DNA from: Terriglobia bacterium
GTDB lineage: Bacteria > Acidobacteriota > Terriglobia > UBA7540
Reading direction: 5' to 3'
Assembly: GCA_030040295.1 (NCBI GenBank)
Contig: JASHTZ010000315.1
Span: forward strand, 1-8,508
Length of the DNA: 8,508 bases
Of the stretch, positions 1-6,103 are shown piece after piece (position 1 is the stretch's first letter; every line of letters begins with the position of its first letter). The notes under the pieces are model-generated. The model saw only the letters and a list, made by a program, of their open reading frames with translations, did not search any database and was not told the origin of the DNA. The position numbers were made by a program, and so were the translations under genes.

Positions 1-2
1 AA

Positions 3-1103
3 ATCACCGCCGGGCAGGCCAACGTGATGGTGATGGATTTCAATGCCCCTCAAATGCTCGTGACGGATTCCTCGGGAAACATCACAGGACAAATTAATTC
101 TGTCGTCAACGTTACGCAGTTGCTGGCCACAAGCCCGACGGGAGAGGTTAACCCCAATGGGTTTGGCGAGTTGGATGACCTATGGGGATTTGTCAGGAGC
201 GTCTCCAACACCAACACCACCTCCAATGCGTCATACATTGGCGCATTTTCGATGCAGGTTCTTTCTCCCTCGACGGCGGATGCCCCTAACTTGCCTGTTA
301 ACTTGACCACCACCACGAATAAGATCGGTTTTTCAGACCTCCCTCACCTTCTTCCAGATACCTATGTGGAGGTGGATGCTATTCTGGACAGCCAAGGAAA
401 TCTCGCGGCCAAGACAGTCGAAGCCCAGGAGCTTGAAGATCCGTTCCCCACCCAATCCGGGGTTACCCCCAGCACGGCCTTGATTGGCCCGATTGTTTCG
501 ATTAAGACCGATGCGGCCGGAAATCCCCTGCAACTCGATCTTTGGGTCCACGATGCGGAGCCTGATGATATCTCCACCTTGTTGATGGATTACATTTACC
601 AGGTGGACTTGACCGTCAATCCCACCTATCAGGCCTCCGTGATGGGGCCGAACTTCGCCAACCTTTCGTTCGGCCCGCAGAACCTGGCCGTGGGGCAGGA
701 ACTGGTGGTTCATGGGGCTTACACCAAGCCTACCACCGGCGTCACGGGAAGTTCCAGCAATCCGCAGCCGTTCACCGTTGAGCCCGTTGCGATTTATCTG
801 AAGTTGCAGTCGTTGCAGGGAACAATGAATACCATGTTGTCGGTCGGATCGGATAACGAGACGGGGGTTTTCACTTTACTTCCCTGTTGCACTCTTTGGC
901 AGGGGGTTCCCGTCTATGTGGTCACCAATAACCAGACCACTTATCTGAATGTGACGGGCTTAAGTGGAATAACCACAATAAACACGCTCTTGGTAAAGGG
1001 CATGCCTTACTACGAGCCCAGCGCGGTCAACATTAACGGTGTCACCATTCCCGCGGGTTCCATGGTTTTTCAAGCCAAACAGGTTCACGTCATTAGTAGT
1101 TAA
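3..1103 (+). CDS. Secreted DUF4382/DUF5666-like protein, C-terminal part
   Basis: The reading frame is open from the left edge, so the N-terminus and signal peptide lie outside the window; 366 residues are visible. The first residues (ITAGQANVMVMDF) resemble the end of a DUF4382-type domain, where a short Gln-Ala stretch leads into a beta strand. The rest is rich in Thr, Asn, Val and Gly with no charged helices, as expected of extracytoplasmic beta-sandwich repeats. A segment near visible residues 121-143 (VEVDAILDSQGNLAAKTVEAQ) has the DUF5666 pattern of a strand, a D-x-x-G-x-L turn and a second strand. A similar strand pair closes the protein. No enzyme motif is seen. These families are usually surface-exposed or lipoprotein-like and of unknown function; the family call rests on pattern recognition only. 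A GTG/ATG cluster at 24-35 is probably internal, because the homologous-looking sequence begins before it. The gene converges on the glycosylase, and I see no strong terminator between them. Confidence 0.7.
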   Translation: MTAGQANVMVMDFNAPQMLVTDSSGNITGQINSVVNVTQLLATSPTGEVNPNGFGELDDLWGFVRSVSNTNTTSNASYIGAFSMQVLSPSTADAPNLPVNLTTTTNKIGFSDLPHLLPDTYVEVDAILDSQGNLAAKTVEAQELEDPFPTQSGVTPSTALIGPIVSIKTDAAGNPLQLDLWVHDAEPDDISTLLMDYIYQVDLTVNPTYQASVMGPNFANLSFGPQNLAVGQELVVHGAYTKPTTGVTGSSSNPQPFTVEPVAIYLKLQSLQGTMNTMLSVGSDNETGVFTLLPCCTLWQGVPVYVVTNNQTTYLNVTGLSGITTINTLLVKGMPYYEPSAVNINGVTIPAGSMVFQAKQVHVISS

Positions 1104-1250
1104 GTGCCATCTACAGCGCCGGCAGCTTTCGATTCGGGGAAGATAGACCTTGGCCAGCACATGCTGAGCTTTTGGGATCAAGGGATTCGGCGGACCTTTC
1201 TTTACCATGGATATTCTCCATTTCAGGCATCCGTTTGCTTCGGTTGTCTC

Positions 1251-2258
1251 TCAGGATTCGACCTTCGCGAGGATGGACCGGCGCATGCCGCGAATTTCCT
1301 CAAGCACGCTCGACTTCCAATCCGCATTTTCCCAGTATGTGAGCCAAAGGTAGAAAGTTGCGTAGCTTCGCCAGCCCTGCCAGGCGCGCGACATTTTCTG
1401 AACGCGCTCGGCGGAAGGGCGTTTACGCAATCGGTAGAAATATTGAATGACTTTCTGCAAGCCCACGTCGGCGGCGGGCAGGCAATCCAAATGGCCCAGC
1501 GCCCTCATGCCGACGTACTGCGCCGTCCATGGGCCCACGCCCTTCAATTCCAGGAGTCTTGCGTAGGCTGAAGCCGGCTCAAGCCATCGCAACTTCTCAA
1601 GGTCGAGTGTGCCGTCCGCCACCCGCCGGGAAATGGCAATGATGTAGCGCGCTTTGGGGCCGGAAACCTGGAGGCGCAATAACTCCCGCGGCGTGGTGAC
1701 CGCCAGCGCTGCCGGTTCCGGAAACGCGCCGTATCGCCTGCCTTCGAAATCCACATTCCGGCCGTAAGTGTCAATCAAAGCCTTCTTCACTTTGTGCGCG
1801 AATGACAGGTTCACTTGCTGTTCGATGATGGCGGAAATGAGGATTTCGAAGACCTGAGGAGCCTGGGGCACGCGCATGCCATGGAAGTGGACAATGAGCC
1901 GGCGAAGCGCCGGGTCGGCCTCCGCCATGGCGTAAAAGGGCCGAAGGTCAAGGTCCGTGGCGAACTGCCGTTCCACTTCCGCTTTCGTGGCGCGCTGGGA
2001 TTTATAGTCATTCGGTCCGGCCAGAATCCGCACATGCAACTCGGGCTTCTGCGCGGTCCCCTTTCCCCGCACGCCGTAAAGAATTAAATCCCTGCCCAGA
2101 TCCAAGACGCGGCGATACTCCTCGTCCACAAAGTAATCCAACAGAGGAGCGAATTGCCGCCCGTTCAGCAGAGCCGGAGGGCTCAAGATGAATCGCAGCG
2201 TTTGCGGGAAATTGAACGGTGGGCAGGGATAAATAGTCATAGGCGCGAGACGCTTCAT
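1251..2258 (-). CDS. AlkA-type DNA-3-methyladenine glycosylase (HhH-GPD family)
   Basis: This is a base-excision-repair enzyme that would remove alkylated purines from DNA by hydrolysing the N-glycosidic bond. With the start at 2258 it has 335 residues, somewhat longer than E. coli AlkA (282). The first ~120 residues form a domain without clear motifs (MTIYPCPPFNF...). The HhH-GPD domain follows. It includes FEILISAIIEQQVNLSFA (about residues 137-154), then the helix-hairpin-helix LLELKGVGPWTAQYVGMRAL (235-254). The downstream LPAADVGL carries the expected catalytic Asp (D264). An open frame extends upstream to 2339, but that ATG lies inside the palindromic repeat at 2324-2371, so I reject it. 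ATG at 2258 or at 2240 (MTIYP) fits better; neither has a good Shine-Dalgarno, so the start is uncertain by six codons. A less likely alternative is another HhH-GPD glycosylase with different substrate preference. The neighbouring genes are divergent or convergent, so it is probably monocistronic. Confidence 0.88.
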   Translation of the reverse strand: MKRLAPMTIYPCPPFNFPQTLRFILSPPALLNGRQFAPLLDYFVDEEYRRVLDLGRDLILYGVRGKGTAQKPELHVRILAGPNDYKSQRATKAEVERQFATDLDLRPFYAMAEADPALRRLIVHFHGMRVPQAPQVFEILISAIIEQQVNLSFAHKVKKALIDTYGRNVDFEGRRYGAFPEPAALAVTTPRELLRLQVSGPKARYIIAISRRVADGTLDLEKLRWLEPASAYARLLELKGVGPWTAQYVGMRALGHLDCLPAADVGLQKVIQYFYRLRKRPSAERVQKMSRAWQGWRSYATFYLWLTYWENADWKSSVLEEIRGMRRSILAKVES

Positions 2259-2323
2259 TCTGTACTGGGGCGAGGTGTCCACGCAAGAAGCGAAAATTCC
2301 GGGTAGTGATACAGTTTCAGTTC

Positions 2324-2371
2324 GTAGCGGCGAGTTCACCTCGCCACATGGCGGCGTAAAGCCGCCGCTAC
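2324..2371. repeat. Two-hairpin palindromic intergenic repeat
   Basis: The 48-base sequence folds as a three-way junction. Outer arms GTAGC (2324-2328) and GCTAC (2367-2371) pair. Inside are two adjacent hairpins: GGCGAG/CTCGCC (2329-2334 with 2340-2345, loop TTCAC) and GGCGGC/GCCGCC (2350-2355 with 2361-2366, loop GTAAA), joined by ACAT. A competing longer stem, GTAGCGGCG with CGCCGCTAC (2324-2332 with 2363-2371), is also possible. The element sits in the divergent gap between the glycosylase and the flavoprotein. It resembles REP-like elements found at many intergenic sites in acidobacterial genomes; that match is from memory, and only one clear copy is in this window. Confidence 0.75.
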
Positions 2372-2495
2372 ATCCCTACAAAATTCAACCTGCGCCGGAA
2401 AGGTTCGTGATCTTGCCAGCGCGGGGTCGAATATTGCATCTTAATAAATGCGTGGGGATGGAGCCAGTCCGCTCTGCGGATTGGAAGCTTTTGGA

Positions 2496-3734
2496 ATGAA
2501 GGCACGAACCATCGCGATCATCGGGGGCGGGCCGGCGGGTGCCATGACCGCTGAAAAATTGGCGGAGGGCTGGGGACTGCGCGGCCCGGGCGGCAACGCG
2601 CACCGCGTGCAAGTTTTCGAGGAGAAAATCGGCTGGGAAAAACCCTGTGGGGGCGGCCTGAGTTACAAGGCGCTGCGCCGGTATCCTTTCCTGGAGCAGG
2701 CGGCGAGCGGGGGAAATCTGCTGCGCACTGCGGAATTCATCGCTCCCTCGGGGGCCACGATGCGTTTTCGCCTGCGCGTGCCGCTGGCGGTTTATTCGCG
2801 CGCAGTGCTGAATCAATTGCTCCTGCGGCGAGCGCAAAAGGCCGGGGCGGAAGTGGTGGCCGAAAGAGTCTTGCGCCTGCAAAGAACGAGCGCGGGCTGG
2901 GAAATCAGGGGCCGCGAGAAAATTTATCGCGCGGACTTTGTGGTGTTGGCAGCCGGCGCGCGCACGCGCTTGCGGCAGACGCTGGCGCCGGACTTTTCTC
3001 CACACGACTTCATGCTGACCTATGGCTACTATCTGCCGCTTTCCAGTGATGTTTTGCGCGTGCAATTCTACGAGGATTTTGAGGGCTATGCCTGGGCGTT
3101 TCCACGCACCGACCACATTTCCGTGGGCATCTGCGGGAAGATTGGCGAGGATTTCATGCCCGCGTTGCGCAACCGCCTGGGAGACTTCATGCGCAAGTAC
3201 GGCTACTCTCCCGATCCGCGAAGAGTCTTCAGCCACTTGCTGCCCTCACTGGGCGTGGAAAGCTGGGAGAACTTGCGCCTGGCGGGTAAGGGATGGGCAC
3301 TGGCGGGTGACGCCGCCGGGCTCGTGGATCCCGTCACGGGTGAGGGAATCTACTACGCGATGCGCTCCGGCGACTTGCTGGCCGAGGCTTTGCTCGAAGA
3401 TTATCCGCAAGCCTATCCGGAGAAGGTGCGAAATGAATTTGGGAAAGCCTTGACTCTTGGGGCCCGCCTGGCCAGGACGTTTTATCACGGCGAGTTTCTG
3501 GGTAGCGGCGTGACCACGCGCATGATAGAGTTCGGAGCGCGCAGCCAGAAATTTCTCGAAATTATTCAGGACCTCATCGAGGGCTCAAGATCCTTTCCAG
3601 GGCTGGCGGCGCGATTGTATTCAGGATTGGCCCGCACGCTGGTGGAAACAGGGGCAAGCAGACTTCGCGAAGCGGTCCAATCTCCATGTTTTCCCTCCTC
3701 AAGCGGCGAAGGGGGAAGTCATGTCAGAGGGTGA
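2496..3734 (+). CDS. Geranylgeranyl reductase family FAD-dependent oxidoreductase
   Basis: This predicted flavoprotein has 412 residues and resembles enzymes that saturate double bonds of geranylgeranyl chains on lipids, quinones or chlorophyll. The N-terminal Rossmann dinucleotide-binding motif is TIAIIGGGPAGA (residues 5-16). KPCGGGLSYKAL (49-60) is the typical Cys-Gly-Gly-Gly segment near the active site of the family. YAWAFPR (198-204) is a conserved family segment, and AGDAAGLVDPVTGEGI (270-285) is the second FAD-binding motif. I chose ATG at 2496 over the in-frame ATG at 2448 because the Rossmann strand should be close to the N-terminus and GGAAG (2483-2487) lies 8 bases upstream. The last ~18 residues (QSPCFPSSSGEGG...) look unlike the family and overlap a hairpin (see 3691-3717). 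The substrate cannot be read from sequence; membrane-lipid or menaquinone side chains are plausible. hemL follows after 112 bases on the same strand, so co-transcription is possible. Confidence 0.85.
   Translation: MKARTIAIIGGGPAGAMTAEKLAEGWGLRGPGGNAHRVQVFEEKIGWEKPCGGGLSYKALRRYPFLEQAASGGNLLRTAEFIAPSGATMRFRLRVPLAVYSRAVLNQLLLRRAQKAGAEVVAERVLRLQRTSAGWEIRGREKIYRADFVVLAAGARTRLRQTLAPDFSPHDFMLTYGYYLPLSSDVLRVQFYEDFEGYAWAFPRTDHISVGICGKIGEDFMPALRNRLGDFMRKYGYSPDPRRVFSHLLPSLGVESWENLRLAGKGWALAGDAAGLVDPVTGEGIYYAMRSGDLLAEALLEDYPQAYPEKVRNEFGKALTLGARLARTFYHGEFLGSGVTTRMIEFGARSQKFLEIIQDLIEGSRSFPGLAARLYSGLARTLVETGASRLREAVQSPCFPSSSGEGGSHVRG
3691..3717. repeat. Hairpin overlapping the 3' end of the flavoprotein gene
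   Basis: TTCCCTC (3691-3697) pairs with GGGGGAA (3711-3717) with one G-T wobble and a 13-base loop. It is followed by a G-rich AGAGGGTGAGGGG stretch (3726-3738) across the stop codon. It resembles the C-rich/G-rich hairpin repeats often seen between bacterial genes. There is no T-tract after it, so it is not a convincing intrinsic terminator. It could be a decayed repeat that has extended the reading frame. Confidence 0.3.
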
Positions 3735-3846
3735 GGGGCCGCCTCCCTCTTGGATGGCGGGAGCAGCGTCTCTTGCCTTCGGCCTGCATGTCTCGCTGCA
3801 ATCATAGCGATGTGATCACCCGGCCACCAGTCTCAGGATCAAATTC

Positions 3847-5133
3847 ATGCCAACCAAATCTCAGGAGCTGTTCGCGAAAGCCAGGCGCTTAATGCCCGGA
3901 GGGGTAAATTCCCCCGTGCGCGCTTTCCGCGCCGTGGGAGGCGAGCCGATTTTCATGGCCAGTGGCAAGGGCGCGACCATTACGGATGTTGAGGGCAAGA
4001 GCTATGTTGATTACGTGCTCTCCTGGGGTCCGCTGATTCTGGGTCACGCCCATCCCGAGGTCTTGGAAGCGCTGGCAAGGACTGCGGAAGCAGGAACGAG
4101 TTTCGGGGCGTGCACGCCGCGCGAAGTGGAACTGGCGGAGCGCATTATTGAGGCTTATCCCTCCATCGAGCGGGTGCGCCTGGTGAATTCCGGCACGGAG
4201 GCCACGCTTTCCGCGTTGCGTGTGGCGCGGGCGGCGACGGGGCGGGACAAGATTCTGAAATTCGAGGGTGGCTATCACGGCCACGGCGACAGCTTGCTGG
4301 TGAAAGCGGGATCCGGGGTGGCCACGCTGGGCCTGCCGGATAGTCCCGGCGTGCCGCGCGCGCTCGCCGAGCTCACCGTGACGGTTCCTTACAACGATGC
4401 CGCTGCACTCGAACAAGCTTTTCGAGCCCATCGCCACGAACTTGCGGCCGTCATCATCGAGCCGGTGGCCGGCAACATGGGGTGCGTTCCCCCGCGCAAA
4501 GGCTTTTTGGAAAAGTTGCGCGCCCTGACGCATGACCACGGAACCATTCTGATTTTTGATGAGGTCATGACCGGCTTCCGAGTGGCTTATGGAGGCGCGC
4601 AGAAGCTTTACAAAATCAATCCCGATATGACTACCCTCGGCAAGATTATTGGCGGGGGTTTGCCCGTGGGAGCGTACGGCGGCAAAGCTAAGTTAATGGA
4701 CCAGGTCGCTCCGGCCGGTCCCGTGTATCAGGCGGGCACACTCTCCGGAAACCCCCTGGCGGTGGCGGCGGGGCTGAAGACGCTCGAAATCCTTCGCCGG
4801 CCCGGCCTTTATGAACGACTCGATGCCCTCACCGCTCGCTTGACCGATGGCCTGGTGGTGGAGGCGGCGCGCGCCGGCGTGGCCCTCACGGTGAACCGCC
4901 TCGCTTCAATGTTCACAGCATTTTTCACCGCTCAGCCGGTAACGGATTACGCGAGCGCAAAAAAGTCGGACACCACCGCTTACGGCCAATTCTTCCGCGC
5001 ACTGCTTGATTCCGGGGTCTACTTTCCTCCCGCGCAGTTTGAAGCCGCGTTTGTTTCCACCACCCACAGTGAAGGCGATGTGTCCGCAACAATCCAGGCG
5101 GCGAGTATTGCATTCACAGGCTTGAGGGCTTGA
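3847..5133 (+). CDS. hemL: Glutamate-1-semialdehyde 2,1-aminomutase
   Basis: This cytoplasmic PLP enzyme converts glutamate-1-semialdehyde to 5-aminolevulinate, the committed precursor of heme and other tetrapyrroles in the C5 pathway. At 428 residues it matches the usual length (E. coli HemL 426), so it appears full length. Recognised motifs are GGVNSPVRAF (18-27), GGYHGHGDS (141-149), and DEVMTGFR (238-245), whose Asp should contact the PLP ring nitrogen. In TTLGKIIGGGLPVGAYGG, K266 should form the Schiff base with PLP. AGTLSGNPLA (296-305) supplies the phosphate-binding region of the partner subunit. ATG at 3847 is supported by AGGA (3835-3838) 8 bases upstream and by alignment with family N-termini. 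The partner gene hemA (glutamyl-tRNA reductase) is not in this window. The gene sits 112 bases after the flavoprotein and converges on a tRNA-Leu gene 25 bases past its stop. No operator is clear; a perfect GTGATCAC palindrome lies at 3812-3819. Confidence 0.97.
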   Translation: MPTKSQELFAKARRLMPGGVNSPVRAFRAVGGEPIFMASGKGATITDVEGKSYVDYVLSWGPLILGHAHPEVLEALARTAEAGTSFGACTPREVELAERIIEAYPSIERVRLVNSGTEATLSALRVARAATGRDKILKFEGGYHGHGDSLLVKAGSGVATLGLPDSPGVPRALAELTVTVPYNDAAALEQAFRAHRHELAAVIIEPVAGNMGCVPPRKGFLEKLRALTHDHGTILIFDEVMTGFRVAYGGAQKLYKINPDMTTLGKIIGGGLPVGAYGGKAKLMDQVAPAGPVYQAGTLSGNPLAVAAGLKTLEILRRPGLYERLDALTARLTDGLVVEAARAGVALTVNRLASMFTAFFTAQPVTDYASAKKSDTTAYGQFFRALLDSGVYFPPAQFEAAFVSTTHSEGDVSATIQAASIAFTGLRA

Positions 5134-5158
5134 AATTAAGGACGAGGACTAGCCGTTG

Positions 5159-5247
5159 TGGTGCTGGAGGGGGGAGTTGAACCCCCACGCCGGGTGACCG
5201 GCGGCAGATTTTGAGTCTGCTGCGTCTGCCAATTCCGCCACTCCAGC
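5159..5247 (-). tRNA. tRNA-Leu, anticodon CAA
   Basis: Read on the minus strand, an 89-base class II tRNA folds well. The acceptor stem is GCTGGAG (5247 downward) with CTCCAGC (ending 5163), followed by discriminator A and an encoded CCA (5161-5159). The anticodon stem GCAGA/TCTGC encloses loop CTCAAAA, giving anticodon CAA, which reads UUG leucine codons. The long variable arm CGCCGG/CCGGCG, with loop TCAC, is the hallmark of Leu, Ser or bacterial Tyr tRNAs. The T arm GGGGG-TTCAACT-CCCCC is intact. The D-arm region GGCGGAATTGGCAGACGC matches Leu tRNAs. Nothing suggests a pseudogene. No integrase or duplicated 3' end flanks it, so there is no sign of use as an attachment site. Confidence 0.97.
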
Positions 5248-5262
5248 GCAATCGGGAATATC

Positions 5263-5291
5263 AATTTAACATGGGTGCAAGATTCGCTCAA
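5263..5291 (-). promoter_or_regulatory. Sigma-70-type promoter for tRNA-Leu
   Basis: On the minus strand, a -35 TTGAGC (5291-5286) and a -10 TAAATT (5268-5263) are separated by exactly 17 bases. Each matches 4 of 6 consensus positions. The -10 ends 15 bases before the mature tRNA 5' end, leaving a short leader for RNase P to remove. Position and spacing support it; no experimental data are available. Confidence 0.55.
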
Positions 5292-5340
5292 CTTGGTTGT
5301 TGGGCGGGCATGACGAACCAATTCTACCAGCCCATTGGGG

Positions 5341-5364
5341 CCGGGTTGGCAATGCCCATCGCCG
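5341..5364. repeat. Imperfect palindrome with GGCAATGCC core
   Basis: CCGG (5341-5344) and CCGG (5361-5364) flank GTTGGCAATGCCCATCG, whose centre GGCA-A-TGCC is self-complementary. The form recalls the GTGGGCAATGCCCAC-type dispersed palindromes of environmental bacteria, but this copy is imperfect. It lies in the gap between the tRNA promoter and the OB-fold gene. Confidence 0.3.
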
Positions 5365-5409
5365 GAGCAATTGTGCAGCGCGGCGCCGACGGCATGCCCT
5401 TTCGGCTTT

Positions 5410-5418
5410 TGATATACT
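5410..5418 (+). promoter_or_regulatory. Extended -10 promoter candidate for the OB-fold gene
   Basis: TGATATACT contains TATACT (5413-5418, 5 of 6 consensus bases) preceded by the extended -10 TG at one-base spacing. No good -35 is present 17 bases upstream, which extended -10 promoters can tolerate. Transcription would start near 5425, about 40 bases before the ATG at 5466. Confidence 0.4.
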
Positions 5419-5465
5419 TCCGTTGAGCGTAGTTTATTTGCACGGAAATAAGCGGAAGTGGAGCG

Positions 5466-5936
5466 ATGCAGCGAAGGCCGATCCTTGCGGTTACGGGACT
5501 TCTGGTTCTGACCTTCGGGCTCGGATTGGGGATGGGCACGCGATTTGGGCGAAAGTCTGTCCCGATTCCTAGCGACCCCATTGCTCCGCAGCCTGCCGGT
5601 TCTGAATTTGTGACAGCTCAGGCCCCCGCTTCCTCCACTCCGCCGCCCTGCGTGGATATTCGAAACGCCGGGTCGCTGGTGGGCTCAAGCGGCTGCGTTT
5701 CCGGGCTTGTCCTGCGGGTTTATTCGGCGCGCACGGGCAATACTTTTCTGGATTTCTGCCAGGATTATCATTCCTGCCCATTCTCCAGCGTGATCTTCGC
5801 AACCGACAAGAGCAAATTTGGCGATCTGGGGGCTCTACAAGGCAGGCGAGTGGAGATTCGAGGCGATGTGGTCTCCTACCAGAGCCGGGCCGAGATCGTC
5901 ATCCGCGATCCTCAACAGGTCCGTAGTACGCCATAG
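5466..5936 (+). CDS. Membrane-anchored or secreted OB-fold-like protein
   Basis: This 156-residue protein of unknown function starts with a short basic segment and a hydrophobic stretch, ILAVTGLLVLTFGLGLGMG (6-24). It fits an uncleaved anchor or a signal peptide. A Pro/Ala/Ser-rich linker follows (about 32-61). The C-terminal ~90 residues look like a small OB-fold beta barrel: SGCVSGLVLRVYSARTGNTFLDF (75-97), VIFATDKSKFGDLGALQGRRVEIRGDVVSYQSRAEIVIRDPQQV (109-152). The G-x-V-E-I-x-G-x-V and E-I-V-I-R-D-P-x-Q-V pattern matches small OB-fold domains also found attached to nuclease-like or helix-hairpin-helix proteins. Four cysteines (62, 77, 98, 104) in the exported part could form disulfides. 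No nuclease active site is visible, so a binding role is more likely than catalysis. The start is supported by GGAAG (5454-5458) 7 bases upstream. The family call is recognition by pattern only. Confidence 0.75.
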   Translation: MQRRPILAVTGLLVLTFGLGLGMGTRFGRKSVPIPSDPIAPQPAGSEFVTAQAPASSTPPPCVDIRNAGSLVGSSGCVSGLVLRVYSARTGNTFLDFCQDYHSCPFSSVIFATDKSKFGDLGALQGRRVEIRGDVVSYQSRAEIVIRDPQQVRSTP

Positions 5937-5939
5937 CAA

Positions 5940-5995
5940 GGATGAAGTTTGAAGGATGAAGGATGAAAGGCTAAAGGGTAAGAGGTAAGAGAAAG
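5940..5995 (+). repeat. Degenerate heptamer tract, purine-rich strand
   Basis: Starting four bases after the OB-fold gene's stop codon, the sequence divides into successive 7-base units: GGATGAA, GTTTGAA, GGATGAA, GGATGAA, AGGCTAA, AGGGTAA, GAGGTAA, GAGAAAG. The first four units follow GGATGAA; the next three follow AGGGTAA. The purine-rich strand continues to about 6004. The same unit types occur in inverted orientation at 6220-6351. The period of seven is seen directly; origin and role are unknown. Confidence 0.75.
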
Positions 5996-6103
5996 GGCAA
6001 AAGCGAACATGTGGATGTAGTGCGCCGGGTGCGGACCGTCCGAATTGTATCCCGGTTGAGCTTGCAGGCATGAAGGACAGATTTATTACTGGGAGCGCAG
6101 TAG

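Noticed and set aside
1104..1571. Open frame of 155 codons on the + strand
   Set aside because: It overlaps the glycosylase antisense, has a GTG start straight after the upstream stop codon and no Shine-Dalgarno, and its sequence has no family-like features.
2385..3236. Long minus-strand frame of 283 codons opposite the flavoprotein
   Set aside because: It is rich in Arg, Gln, Ala and His, as is typical of the antisense of a GC-rich gene. The + strand carries clear FAD-binding motifs.
3812..3819. GTGATCAC palindrome upstream of hemL as a CRP/FNR-type operator
   Set aside because: The half-sites abut without the 4-6 base spacer of CRP/FNR sites. An eight-base palindrome can occur by chance.
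5159..5247. tRNA-Leu as an integration (attachment) site
   Set aside because: No integrase, no direct repeat of the tRNA 3' end and no phage-like genes lie nearby.
6032..6042. CGGACCGTCCG palindrome upstream of the TPR gene as an operator
   Set aside because: Eleven bases with a one-base centre is weak evidence, and no second copy or adjacent regulator gene is present.
6056..6090. Promoter for the TPR gene (TTGAGC ... TTTATT)
   Set aside because: The spacing is 20 or more bases and the implied start site would overlap the Shine-Dalgarno.
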